A DNA stretch of 64,000 bases from Pareuzebyella sediminis (GTDB lineage Bacteria; Bacteroidota; Bacteroidia; Flavobacteriales; Flavobacteriaceae): contig NZ_VTZS01000004.1 of the NCBI RefSeq assembly GCF_008367235.1, positions 1-64,000 on the forward strand. Direction: 5' to 3'. Shown here one piece after another: positions 38,319 to 47,059 of this stretch; position 1 is the first letter of the stretch; each line of letters opens with the position of its first letter. The notes under the pieces were generated by a model. It was not told the origin of the DNA and did no database searches. It saw nothing but the letters and a program-made list of their open reading frames with translations. The translations under genes and the position numbers were made by a program.

Positions 38319-40646
38319 TCATGGATTGTTGTTCGAACGGTCGGTCATTTCAAGTTGTAAGGTACCGCCATTCGAAATGGCACTATGGGAAATGGAATAA
38401 CCGTCCATCGCTTTGCCGTTCCATTGGATGTCTTTCACGAATACGCCGCCCTCCTTGTTTTGGATGCTCTCAATGATGAACGTTCCCCCGGAATAGTATT
38501 CTGGGTTCAAGGCAATGGTCACCCGATCGAAAATAGGACTCCCGATAAGGTATTCGGGGTCGGCCCCGGTACCTCCGTTCATTTGAAAAAGACCTATTTT
38601 GAGGAGCACGGCCAGGCTTCCCATCAGGCCTTGATCCTCATCCCCGTTATAGCCTGTTTCAGGGGAGAGCCCTGAAAACACAGTCTCTACTACCTTTCGT
38701 GACCAGTATTGGGTACGGTCGGGGCGGCCCAGTTTGTGAAAGACAAAGGCGGTTTGCATCGAGGGTTGGTTGCCATAATTGATGGGGATCCTGCGGTATT
38801 CGGGATGCAGTTCCGCATCGTGTGAATCACCTGAGGTAAAGCCCAGTTTTTCGGCCGATTCAAACTGTACTTCCAATTTCTCTACCGCTTTTTCAGGTCC
38901 GCCCATAAGTGCGGCCAATCCCATAAGGTCATGGGGTACGAACCACGTCGATTGTGCGGCGTTCGATTCCACGAATCCTGACTCATACGCATAGGGGTCA
39001 AAATCGTCGCTCCATGCCCCGGATTCGTTTTTGGGAGCCATCCAGCCCACATTTTTGTCGAAGACGTGGGTATAGTTTTTTGAACGGGCCTTAAAATAGT
39101 CGTAGTCTTCGGTGTGGCCCAATTTTTTGGCGAGCTGGGCCAAGGTCCAATCTTGGTAGGCATATTCCAGGGTCTGGCCACTGCCATCTTGATGGATGCC
39201 GTATTTTCCGTCGGGTAGGGGAAAGGGTACATACCCCTTTTCGATATAATACGTGAGCCCTCCACCGATGGTCGTGTTATGTTCATAGCCGGCCTTGCCC
39301 ATAATTCCGCCGGGCATATGATTCTTTTTAAGGGCCTCGTAAACGGTTTCCAGACTATCTTTCAGCAAGCCTTTTTGAATAGCGCTGACCACAAAGGGGG
39401 TCGAGGAGGCCCCGGTCATTACATAGGTATAATTGCCCCCGGAAGGGCCGCGGGGCACTAAGCCGCCGTCATGATAATATTGTAGCATGGACTTCGAAAA
39501 TTCCGCCATGATTTCAGGATAGGCGAGTCCCCACAGGGTATTGATCGTCCACTGTGCGCCCCAAAACGAATCGGAATTGTAATGGTTGAACCGCGGACGG
39601 CCTTCGGGGTCAAGCGGTAGCTGCCCTATCTGGAACGTTTCTCCGGTATTATCGGGATAGGCTCCGTTTACATCGTTGATCATTCTTCGCCCCTGTAGCG
39701 CATGCCAAAGATCGGTATAAAACCTGCGCTGTGCGGTTTCGGTACCGCCCTCTACTTGTATACGGCTCAAAAGGCCGTTCCATTCCGTTTTGGAATCTGC
39801 CACCACTTGGTCGAAATCCCAATGCGGTAGTTCCTGTTTCAGGTTTTCGGTGGCATTGTCGATAGAGGTATACGAGAGCCCTACTTTGAGCAACACCTCC
39901 TGCTCGTTGGTATCGAAAGTGGCCCTATAGTTTTGGGTGTCGGGATCTTGTGTGATTCCTGTAATCGGCACGTTGCTCTGTATTTTAAAATAGGCGGTCA
40001 ACGGTTTGGGCCGTCGCCGTGTCGGTTGCATAACAAAGGATCCTGATAGGGCCTGTGCCCCATCTTGGGAAAGTACGCCATCGCTATTTTCACAAGGACC
40101 TAAGACGGTATTCAAATTGAAAAGTACCGCTTTTTCGATGTCCACTTCGGGATAGCGGTATTTATGGAATCCAACCCGAGGCGTACTTGTTAGGCTGACG
40201 GCAATTCCGTAGCGGTCTAGCTCTACATAGTGATAACCTGGGGTAACGTTCTCTTTATCGTGATCAAAAGGGGAATCGAAATCGGTATAAACGGACTTTT
40301 CGTTGGTCTCATCGATGGTGACGGGCATCATCGATAGCCCTGAAAGCTGCCAGGCGTGTATATGGCTGAACCCGCGTATGGTATCGGTATTGTAACGGTA
40401 GCCACTGCCCCAGGCGCCGTTGGTCTCTGTATCTGGGCTTAGATTGACCATGCCGAACGGGCGATTGGCCGAGCTAAAGAAAAACCATCGGGAATTTTTG
40501 CTGTCCAGCAAGGGGTAGACCATGTCGACGTACGATACGGCCGCTTCGGGTTCGACGGTTTCCTGTTTCCCTTTTTGGCAGGCAGTTAGAAATAGAAGGA
40601 CCAAGCCCATGCACAGGGCCGGTAGGTTTTTGGTGATTGGCTTCAT
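38319..40646 (-). CDS. GH92 family glycoside hydrolase, probable exo-alpha-mannosidase, lipoprotein
   Basis: This 775-aa protein begins with a lipoprotein signal (residues 1-23, LVLLFLTAC). It has the GH92 layout of a beta-sandwich domain (about 30-280) and an (alpha/alpha)6 catalytic domain: LNTVLGPCENS, WGAQWTINTLWGLAYPEIM, PSGGNYTYVMTG, GSGQTLEYAYQDWTLAQLAKKLG, and YNGDEDQGLMGSLAVLLKIG with the conserved Glu-Asp, then PEYLIGSPIFDRV. GH92 enzymes are calcium-dependent exo-alpha-1,2/1,3/1,4-mannosidases that trim N-glycans and mannans in the periplasm or on the cell surface. It heads the minus-strand operon. A box reading TATATTTG on the minus strand at 40652-40659 matches TAnnTTTG only six bases from the start codon and is unlikely to be the true promoter. 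The repeat array lies upstream. Confidence 0.9.
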   Translation of the reverse strand: MKPITKNLPALCMGLVLLFLTACQKGKQETVEPEAAVSYVDMVYPLLDSKNSRWFFFSSANRPFGMVNLSPDTETNGAWGSGYRYNTDTIRGFSHIHAWQLSGLSMMPVTIDETNEKSVYTDFDSPFDHDKENVTPGYHYVELDRYGIAVSLTSTPRVGFHKYRYPEVDIEKAVLFNLNTVLGPCENSDGVLSQDGAQALSGSFVMQPTRRRPKPLTAYFKIQSNVPITGITQDPDTQNYRATFDTNEQEVLLKVGLSYTSIDNATENLKQELPHWDFDQVVADSKTEWNGLLSRIQVEGGTETAQRRFYTDLWHALQGRRMINDVNGAYPDNTGETFQIGQLPLDPEGRPRFNHYNSDSFWGAQWTINTLWGLAYPEIMAEFSKSMLQYYHDGGLVPRGPSGGNYTYVMTGASSTPFVVSAIQKGLLKDSLETVYEALKKNHMPGGIMGKAGYEHNTTIGGGLTYYIEKGYVPFPLPDGKYGIHQDGSGQTLEYAYQDWTLAQLAKKLGHTEDYDYFKARSKNYTHVFDKNVGWMAPKNESGAWSDDFDPYAYESGFVESNAAQSTWFVPHDLMGLAALMGGPEKAVEKLEVQFESAEKLGFTSGDSHDAELHPEYRRIPINYGNQPSMQTAFVFHKLGRPDRTQYWSRKVVETVFSGLSPETGYNGDEDQGLMGSLAVLLKIGLFQMNGGTGADPEYLIGSPIFDRVTIALNPEYYSGGTFIIESIQNKEGGVFVKDIQWNGKAMDGYSISHSAISNGGTLQLEMTDRSNNNP

Positions 40647-40720
40647 AGGTTCAAATATAAAACAATGTAGGCCTAAGTGTTTCTACGACGGCCTTGAATT
40701 TTGGGTGGCTTGCAAAAAAT

Positions 40721-41545
40721 GGATTCCTGCTTTCGCGGGAATGACAGGGGTGATGTGATTTCCAGAGTAGTGTCATCCCGCACCTGATGCGGGATCCATA
40801 CGTTGTTTTTGGGTCGTAGTTGTTGTTGTGGATTCTTGCTTTCGCAGGAATGACAAGGGGTGATGTGATTTCCAGAGTAGTGTCATCCCGCACTTGATGC
40901 GGGATCCAGTCTTTGTTCTTGGGTCGTGGGGTATTTGTTGTGGATTCCTGCTTTCGCAGGAATGACAAGGGGGCGTTTTTTTCTAGGGTGTCATCCCGCA
41001 CTTGATACGGGATCCAGTTGTTGTTCTTGGGTCGTGGGGGTATTTGTTTTGGATTCCTGCTTTCGCAGGAATGACAGTAGAGGTTTCTTTTTCTCCAGGA
41101 TTGTCATCCCGCACTTGATGCGGGATCCATACGTTGTTTTTAGGTCGTAGTTGAGTTGTGGATTCCTGCTTTCGCAGGAATGACAGGGGTGATGTGATTT
41201 CCAGAGTAGTGTCATCCCGTACTTGATGCGGGATCCATACGTTGTTTTTAGGTCGCGGTTGTGTTGTGGATTCCTGCTTTCGCAGGAATGACAAGGGGGT
41301 GTTTTTTTCTAGGGTGTCATCCCGCACTTGATGCGGGATTCATTCGTTTTTTTGGGTCGATGTTGTGTTGTGGATTCCTGCTTTCGTAGGAATGACAGTA
41401 GAGGTTTCTTTTTTTCTAGGATTGTCATCCCGCACCTGATGCGGGATCCATACATTGTTTTTGGGTTCTGGTGGTTATTGTGGATTCCCGTTTGCACGGG
41501 AATGACATTGGTAGGGCATTGTCATCCCGTACGTGATACGGGATC
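40721..41545. repeat. Array of 16 alternating inverted REP-like palindromes (8 units of about 109 bp)
   Basis: Two short palindromes alternate. Type A reads GGATTCCTGCTTTCGCAGGA plus ATGACA, starting at 40721, 40830, 40942, 41051, 41160, 41268, 41372 and 41482. Type B reads TGTCATCCCGCACTTGATGC plus GGGATCC, starting at 40771, 40881, 40989, 41102, 41210, 41315, 41423 and 41520. B is homologous to the reverse complement of A, so orientation alternates, as in the BIME units of enterobacteria. The A-to-B spacers fall into three sequence types: GGGGTGATGTGATTTCCAGA after the first, second and fifth A, AGGGGG with TTTTTTCTAGG after the third and sixth, and AGTAGAGGTTTC after the fourth and seventh. 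The open frames across it (repeats of CHSRESRNP, SFLRKQEST) are spurious. No RAYT transposase is in the window. Confidence 0.85.
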
Positions 41546-41623
41546 CACCTTTTCCATGTTTGCCGAAAAATCGATATCTTCCTGTTACAAACGAAAACAC
41601 ACAAAGCACCAAAACAAAGACCC

Positions 41624-42409
41624 ATGGCAGATACTCCCCTTCCCGGCATCAAACAGTTTGATCTCACTGGCAAAAACGCAATCATCACCGGAGGCTCCAA
41701 AGGCTTGGGCTACGCCATGGCGGCCGGTTTGGCCTCTGCCGGGGCCAATATCGTTATCGTCAATCGTAACCTCGATGAAGGCCAATCCGCCGCCAGACGC
41801 CTAGAAAAGGAGTACTCTGTTAAGGCAAAGGCCTTTGGGGTCAATGTGACGGACGCCAGTCAGGTCGAGACCGTATTTACAAAAATTATCGATGATTTTG
41901 AACACATCGATATTCTGATCAATAGTGCGGGTATCAACATCCGGGGTGCCATCGACGAACTGACCTATGCCCAATTTCAAGAGGTGATGAAAGTGAACGT
42001 CGACGGACTCTGGTTGTGCTCAAAGGCGGTGGTGCCGCACATGAAAAAAAGGAAGAGGGGGCGCATTATCAATATGGCGAGTACCTTGGGTTTGGTCGGG
42101 CTGTCGAACCGTACCCCCTATACTTCGAGCAAGGGTGCGGTCGTGCAGATGACGCGTGCATTGGGGCTTGAACTGGCTCCATTCAATATTACCGTCAATG
42201 CCATTTGTCCAGGTCCGTTTTTGACCGAAATGAACATACCTATCGCGGAAGACGAACAGACCAAAAAGTTTATCGTAGGGGCAACGGCCTTGGGGCGCTG
42301 GGGCCAATTAGAAGAGATTCAGGGCGCCGCCATTTTTCTCGCCAGCGATGCCTCAAGCTATATGGTGGGTTCGACCCTAACTGTCGATGGGGGATGGACG
42401 GCCAAGTAA
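41624..42409 (+). CDS. Short-chain dehydrogenase/reductase (gluconate 5-dehydrogenase-like)
   Basis: The 261-aa protein has all classical SDR motifs: the cofactor loop TGGSKGLG (about residues 23-30), VNRNLDE (NADP or NAD choice region), INSAGINIRGA (NAG-type motif), the catalytic Ser in MASTLG, and Tyr-Ser-Ser-Lys in TPYTSSKGAVVQ. The last part, PGPFLTEMN ... LASDASSYMVGSTLTVDGG, is typical. It oxidises or reduces an alcohol or sugar with NAD(P); similar proteins act on gluconate or related sugar acids. It starts about 80 bases after the end of the palindrome array and stands alone. Confidence 0.85.
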   Translation: MADTPLPGIKQFDLTGKNAIITGGSKGLGYAMAAGLASAGANIVIVNRNLDEGQSAARRLEKEYSVKAKAFGVNVTDASQVETVFTKIIDDFEHIDILINSAGINIRGAIDELTYAQFQEVMKVNVDGLWLCSKAVVPHMKKRKRGRIINMASTLGLVGLSNRTPYTSSKGAVVQMTRALGLELAPFNITVNAICPGPFLTEMNIPIAEDEQTKKFIVGATALGRWGQLEEIQGAAIFLASDASSYMVGSTLTVDGGWTAK

Positions 42410-42597
42410 ACTTCAGGGTGTGGTCTAGAATTGTATAAATCCATATCTTTATATGCCCCACTTCTTCACCTTTAAAATCTGCCTTGACCCCTTTTAGGGA
42501 TATTGCTTGGTACTGTGATGGCTAAGGGAGCAATTAAAGGCCACTCCACTATGCATCGATCTGAACGCTGAATGGCCTAAAACCAAAACCAACCCAT

Positions 42598-43089
42598 ATG
42601 AACCCTTTTAAACAATGTGTTTTCCCATTAGTCTTGTGCTGTATTGCCCTGTTAGGGTGCAAAGACCGAGACCAAGTACCACCACGGACACCAACCCCTG
42701 ATTCGGAACTCACTACTTTGATCACCAAGGAAGTAGACAGTCTATATGCAGTGTATGAACGCTTTGATTACGATTGGATCGAGTTTTATGCGAACGACTA
42801 TACCGCCATTTATCCCGATTCACCCATAATGCCTAAGACCAAAGATGCCCTGCGAACACAGTGGGAGCAGATTTATGAAAAATACGAGGTACAACTTCTT
42901 GATCGTGGAAGGCCGACCGTTATCCCCTCCGAAGATATGGCCATGTCGTACAATACCTTTCACGAGATATTCATCAACAAAGAAACCCGGGACACGATCA
43001 ATAATACAGGCACCTATATTATTACCTGGAAAAGACAGCCTGACGATTCGTGGAAAATCGTGTTTGAGACCTTACAAAACCATGAATAA
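42598..43089 (+). CDS. DUF4440/SnoaL-like lipoprotein
   Basis: The 163-aa protein begins with a lipoprotein signal (MNPFKQCVFPLVLCCIALLGC). The mature 140 residues fold as a SnoaL-like cone, with LITKEVDSLYAVYERFDYDWIEFYANDYTAIYPDSP and a C-terminal GTYIITWKRQPDDSWKIVFETL, the usual DUF4440 end. Such domains bind small molecules; a catalytic dyad is not evident. Nothing links it firmly to its neighbours. It is transcribed on the same strand as the SRPBCC gene, 74 bases downstream. Confidence 0.75.
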   Translation: MNPFKQCVFPLVLCCIALLGCKDRDQVPPRTPTPDSELTTLITKEVDSLYAVYERFDYDWIEFYANDYTAIYPDSPIMPKTKDALRTQWEQIYEKYEVQLLDRGRPTVIPSEDMAMSYNTFHEIFINKETRDTINNTGTYIITWKRQPDDSWKIVFETLQNHE

Positions 43090-43163
43090 GGTACCCAAAG
43101 TAGCGGGGATGAGGCCTTCGAAGGAAAAAAAATAAATCCGCTTCCTGAATTTAATAGACCTCC

Positions 43164-43790
43164 ATGCTATATATAGCCGTTTATAACATCGTTTCGTCTA
43201 TGCGACCCCTTGCCTTGGCCACCGATGGACAGCATATTGTTTATTTGTTGTTGGGTGCGGGGCTGGGAGCTTTCGTTTCGTGGATCGTGACCTATGAATC
43301 CGAACGGTCGAAAAAACGACGGATGGACACCTTTACCTCCATAGCCGATGGCAGCGTCGAGGTCGATATAGCAACTTGTTGGAAAAAGATTACAAACCCT
43401 AAAAACATGGCCTATTATACCATCGGCCATTATGGGGCCTTTCAGGATGCCCCCGAAGATATCGGACCGGGCACCCGGTTCGAGCGCAAGGGGTACCAGG
43501 GTAGTAGGCAGACGGTGTTCATCTCGGTCTGGGAGCCTCCCCATCGCTTTGCTTGGGGGAACGACAGGTATGATTGGAACGATTATATCGAATTGAAAAA
43601 AAGTGGTGCTGCCACGCAATTGTTTTTAAGGCGTAAATATTACCCCTCGACCCCGCCCTGGCATGCCTATCTTTTTAGAAAGTTTTTTCCACAACATGGG
43701 GATATCCGTAATGATAGCGATTTGCAGTACCTAACCGACGACCGGCTTAAAAAGATTATCAATGTCTGTACCGCTGCCGATCGGGTCTGA
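43164..43790 (+). CDS. Membrane-anchored SRPBCC family protein
   Basis: The 208-aa protein has an N-terminal hydrophobic segment (about residues 25-40, YLLLGAGLGAFVSWIV) and then a helix-grip domain: GSVEVDIATCWKKITNPKNMAYYTIGHYG, ERKGYQGSRQTVFISVWEPPHRFAWG and a C-terminal LKKIINVC helix. This is the general SRPBCC shape, here anchored to the membrane, with the domain probably in the cytoplasm. An internal ATG at 43200 is a possible alternative start. A ligand cannot be named. Confidence 0.6.
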   Translation: MLYIAVYNIVSSMRPLALATDGQHIVYLLLGAGLGAFVSWIVTYESERSKKRRMDTFTSIADGSVEVDIATCWKKITNPKNMAYYTIGHYGAFQDAPEDIGPGTRFERKGYQGSRQTVFISVWEPPHRFAWGNDRYDWNDYIELKKSGAATQLFLRRKYYPSTPPWHAYLFRKFFPQHGDIRNDSDLQYLTDDRLKKIINVCTAADRV

Positions 43791-43877
43791 AGCAAGTGAC
43801 GCTAGAGGAAAGGAAGGTATCAAATTCAAAAATTTAGTAACTTCTCCTTCCATCAATAACCCTTGAAAATAGAGACC

Positions 43878-43973
43878 ATGAACAGCCAACTACAGACCAT
43901 GATCGACAATATGCCCGAGAAAACGGGCAAATCCTTGGCGGAATGGAAAGCTTTGCTCAAGACCAAAACCTAA
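43878..43973 (+). pseudogene. Fragment of a DUF4287-type gene, N-terminal part only
   Basis: The ATG at 43878 begins MNSQLQTMIDNMPEKTGKSL and continues AEWKALLKTKT before a stop at 43971. That is the first helix pair of DUF4287, a domain usually some 70 residues long and often fused to DUF5655. The sequence after the stop does not continue the family in any frame I read, so only the start of the gene remains. There is no other gene in 43791-44101. Confidence 0.6.
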
Positions 43974-44101
43974 AAATGCTATTACTCATACCCTTAGCTT
44001 GACCCTTTTTGCTAACTTAGGAATCAATCAAAGACATCGAGCACTGGCCTACGAGTTTTAACCGAGGCGTTACAGGCCATATTGCCCATCCAATTTCGAT
44101 T

Positions 44102-45409
44102 ATGAAAGGAAACTTTTCAATAATTTTTTACCTTATTATTGCGACAAATCTATATTCGCAAATCAATACCGGAATTGAATTCTCCTCAGTGTCTTTTGAA
44201 GAAGCCATTAAAACCTCTAAAGAACTCAATAGGCCAATATTCATAGACTTTTCAACATCTTGGTGCGGACCATGTAGACAAATGGACAACTTAGTTTTCT
44301 CGGATTCAATAATCGGAGACTTCTACAACAAAAATTTTATATGTCTCAAATTTGATGCTGAAAAAGGAGAAGGCATAACGCTGGCAAACAAGTTTGAAAT
44401 CAATGCCTACCCCACATTATTGTTTTTATCCCCGCAATTAGAAACCGAACTCAAACATATCGGATACAGAGGGCCAAAGGAATTTTTAGAATTAGGATAT
44501 ACCGTTGTAAATGAGAAAACAGCAGATATAACCCATCTAAATTCTTTAATCGACGATGAAGATATTATGGAATTCAGTTCCTTCCTTAGTGCTTACCCCA
44601 GCCAACTTGAAAAGGACTTAGCTCTTTTGGACTATTTTCGGAATATTCCTCAAAACAAATGGTATGCACCGCAATTCTTTTACTTGATCGAGGACCACGC
44701 CCATTCGATTTTCTCTCCTTTAAGCAAATTGGTTGTAGAAAATAGGATCAGATATTCAGAAATGTATGGCAAGGAAAGAATCGATAAATTTATCAGTCGA
44801 CTAATGGCGTTTGCATTTGAGGCACCGAAGGATTTATATGGGGCACCTTATAAGAACCTTTCCGATAATGAAATAAATAAATTGTTATTTAGTGAATTGT
44901 CGAAAATCGACCCTGTTTTAGCAAGTAAGAACAGTCTTGATCATGAAATAATTTTATTATGTAATAGTATTAGAGAAAATTATAACAATACCGAAATCTG
45001 GGATGCTCTATTTGAGAAAGTAGATTACTATAATACGCATTATGCACATTTTGATGAAGAATGGCATAACTTCCCAAATAATTGGTACTATAGAGCGCTA
45101 AAAATTATCCCAAAGAAGTTAGAGATAAAGAATTATAATGAAGCAAGTCTGAAACGTGCTAAATCAGTATTAGGTGAAAGCGATTATAACAAATTTGAAA
45201 AAGGCCTCTGTATTGGAACGGTGCAGACATTTGTATCAGGTCAGAACCAGAGCGAAAACAGTAAGAAAGAATTAACCATTGCTTTGAGAATACTATCAAA
45301 ATCACAACCTGTTTCCAAAATCTGGGCTAATAATTTTCTATCCAGAATTAAAGTGTCGGACAATGATATTAACAAATATAAAGAGGAGATAATAAAAAAC
45401 GCTCTATAA
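44102..45409 (+). CDS. Thioredoxin-fold protein with N-terminal signal
   Basis: The 435-aa protein has a signal peptide (residues 1-20) and a thioredoxin domain at about 25-140 with the redox motif STSWCGPCRQMD (Cys55, Cys58), cis-proline in INAYPTLLF, and LKHIGYRGPKEFLE. The remaining 290 residues are helical and charged with no family I recognise. It is probably periplasmic, acting in disulfide exchange or in reducing a partner. The gene is AT-rich compared with its neighbours (SRPBCC and SDR genes), perhaps a later arrival. Confidence 0.8.
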   Translation: MKGNFSIIFYLIIATNLYSQINTGIEFSSVSFEEAIKTSKELNRPIFIDFSTSWCGPCRQMDNLVFSDSIIGDFYNKNFICLKFDAEKGEGITLANKFEINAYPTLLFLSPQLETELKHIGYRGPKEFLELGYTVVNEKTADITHLNSLIDDEDIMEFSSFLSAYPSQLEKDLALLDYFRNIPQNKWYAPQFFYLIEDHAHSIFSPLSKLVVENRIRYSEMYGKERIDKFISRLMAFAFEAPKDLYGAPYKNLSDNEINKLLFSELSKIDPVLASKNSLDHEIILLCNSIRENYNNTEIWDALFEKVDYYNTHYAHFDEEWHNFPNNWYYRALKIIPKKLEIKNYNEASLKRAKSVLGESDYNKFEKGLCIGTVQTFVSGQNQSENSKKELTIALRILSKSQPVSKIWANNFLSRIKVSDNDINKYKEEIIKNAL

Positions 45410-45569
45410 GCATATGTACAGTTCATTGGGGCTGAATTCCTAATCGGAATCCCTTGCAATTCAACTAATTTTAGGTTACTGCAGAAAAGTCCGCTGGACA
45501 TTTTCCGCAACGAAACCATAGCCGAGACCGATAATTGAAAAACCCATGACTACAATTAAACATAGCCCT

Positions 45570-45998
45570 ATGAAAACCACGCCTCATTGTAAAAGCTCCT
45601 TCGCATTCGTACTACTGGCCTTCCTTTTTTTGGCTACTACCTTTGAAGGAATTGCGCAAGAAAAAATAACGGAGGTAAGCGACTTTACCATAATCGTTGA
45701 AAAAACGGATAACGGCATACAACTGAAAAGTAATGCTGGAAGTGCTTGGGTCGACTTAGCGTTTACCTTAAAGAACCACCAACCTAAAGCCATTGACGAA
45801 TATGGAATGACCGATTTGGATAACCTATCGAAAAACAAAGATACCCATCTTGCCGACTACTTGTTTACGATTACCAAAACGGAAACCGGTATTGAATTGA
45901 AAGGCATTAAAGGTACAGCATGGACAGAGTTAAAATTTTCTCTTGCCGATCACCAAAAGCAAGCGATCAATCGATTGGGAATGACAATTCTGAACTGA
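45570..45998 (+). CDS. Small secreted protein with two internal repeats
   Basis: The start at 45570 (MKTTPHCKSS) leads into a signal peptide ending at EGIAQ (about residue 30). The mature 112 residues consist of two repeats: SDFTIIVEKTDNGIQLKSNAG with LAFTLKNHQPKAIDEYGM, and YLFTITKTETGIELKGIKG with LKFSLADHQKQAINRLGM. I do not recognise the family. The clear internal duplication suggests a structural or binding module. It is a single gene with no obvious partner. Confidence 0.65.
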   Translation: MKTTPHCKSSFAFVLLAFLFLATTFEGIAQEKITEVSDFTIIVEKTDNGIQLKSNAGSAWVDLAFTLKNHQPKAIDEYGMTDLDNLSKNKDTHLADYLFTITKTETGIELKGIKGTAWTELKFSLADHQKQAINRLGMTILN

Positions 45999-46350
45999 AA
46001 AAATCGCAGACGCGAAAAAGAGCTGCCTTAAAAAAAGTGATTTTAGTTTGATTTCGATGCATAGTACTTATAATTAAACGAGCCTGAATGCCCCAAAAAA
46101 CATGTATATTTCATAAAAAGTTAAATAAAACGACCGACCAAGCCAGATTGAAAAGAATGAAATCAATATTTCCGCTTATTACAGCCATACTAAGCTTTAA
46201 CCTTGGTATATCCAACTCCTACCCAATTATCGATTGCTCCAGAGTTTAGTGATGATTTTATTACGGACTGTGAAATGCACACGGAGTAGAACCTGTCTTT
46301 GTTGACGGCCATTGTGCGTCATGTATGCCGAAATTTCGTAAATTGGGATT
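45999..46350. other. Intergenic region with a truncated signal-peptide fragment
   Basis: The only open segment of note is 46157-46249 on the plus strand, MKSIFPLITAILSFNLGISN plus ten residues, which looks like the start of an exported protein cut short by a stop. It could be the remnant of a gene of the kind seen on either side. Otherwise nothing is supported. Confidence 0.35.
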
Positions 46351-46806
46351 ATGAGAAATATATATTTGGCGATTTTAGTAGTTTTCAGTTTCTTGGCCAT
46401 TGGGTTTTCCCAAGAAGCAAAAAAATCAAAGGCCGAGCTTCGTTCTGTTTTTGAACCCACCGATAGTGAATCGATCTATACGGAATTGCTTTGCAAAAGA
46501 TGGGAATTCAAATATGCATTCGTGGGGCAGACTAAAATGCCGAAATTACCGGGAAACAAATATTTTGATATTTGGTTCAGGCCAAACGGCAGCTACGAAC
46601 TGATAGGCAAGGAGAACAGAATAGAAAGAGGTGAGTGGAATTATAATCAGGATAAAAGACTGTTCCAGCTGACTTCAAAACAAGACGACTTTAAGGCGAT
46701 AATAAAGTCCATCGGAGAGGATGAACTTACAATAACCATGTTAACCGATAACAACGAGGCCATGAAGCCGAACAGGCAAATTCATTTCAGGGCTTTCAAA
46801 TATTAA
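46351..46806 (+). CDS. Small secreted protein, lipocalin-like character
   Basis: The 151-aa protein has a signal peptide of about 20 residues (IYLAILVVFSFLAIGFSQ) and a mature beta-rich part. Features such as LLCKRWEFKYAFVGQTKMP, FDIWFRPNGSYELIGKENRIERGEWNYNQDKRLFQLTS and ELTITMLTDNNEAMK resemble small lipocalin-like proteins of Bacteroidota, where a beta-barrel holds a small ligand. This is a fold-level guess. No partner is evident; the next gene starts about 250 bases downstream. Confidence 0.5.
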   Translation: MRNIYLAILVVFSFLAIGFSQEAKKSKAELRSVFEPTDSESIYTELLCKRWEFKYAFVGQTKMPKLPGNKYFDIWFRPNGSYELIGKENRIERGEWNYNQDKRLFQLTSKQDDFKAIIKSIGEDELTITMLTDNNEAMKPNRQIHFRAFKY

Positions 46807-47059
46807 CCATACTTAAATATGGCGTACAACATTACCTTACGACCCTTGCTTACCCTCAGCTTATACCTTTAATCAACTTTGTTCGGACCGACTTGATAGT
46901 GCCTGGCTATTTACAGCAGGGTTTAAATCCAAGAGGTACTTAGCCACTTGCCGATAAATCACGGCTATACTTCAATTGGATCAGTGACCAAGCGGTAAAA
47001 CATCCCAATCGCAATATTGGTTTGCCCGAACCGTAGCAATACGACTGAAAAATATTGAA

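Noticed and set aside
40652-40659. TATATTTG as the GH92 promoter -7 box
   Set aside because: It lies only six bases before the start codon and lacks a TTG at a suitable distance, so the true promoter is probably elsewhere.
40721-41545. Direct repeats considered as a CRISPR array
   Set aside because: Spacers recur as three types, repeats alternate in orientation and no cas genes are present; this is a REP/BIME-type array.
40651-41700. Overlapping open frames with repeated CHSRESRNP or SFLRKQEST peptides
   Set aside because: They are translations of the palindromes in several frames and strands, without start signals or family features.
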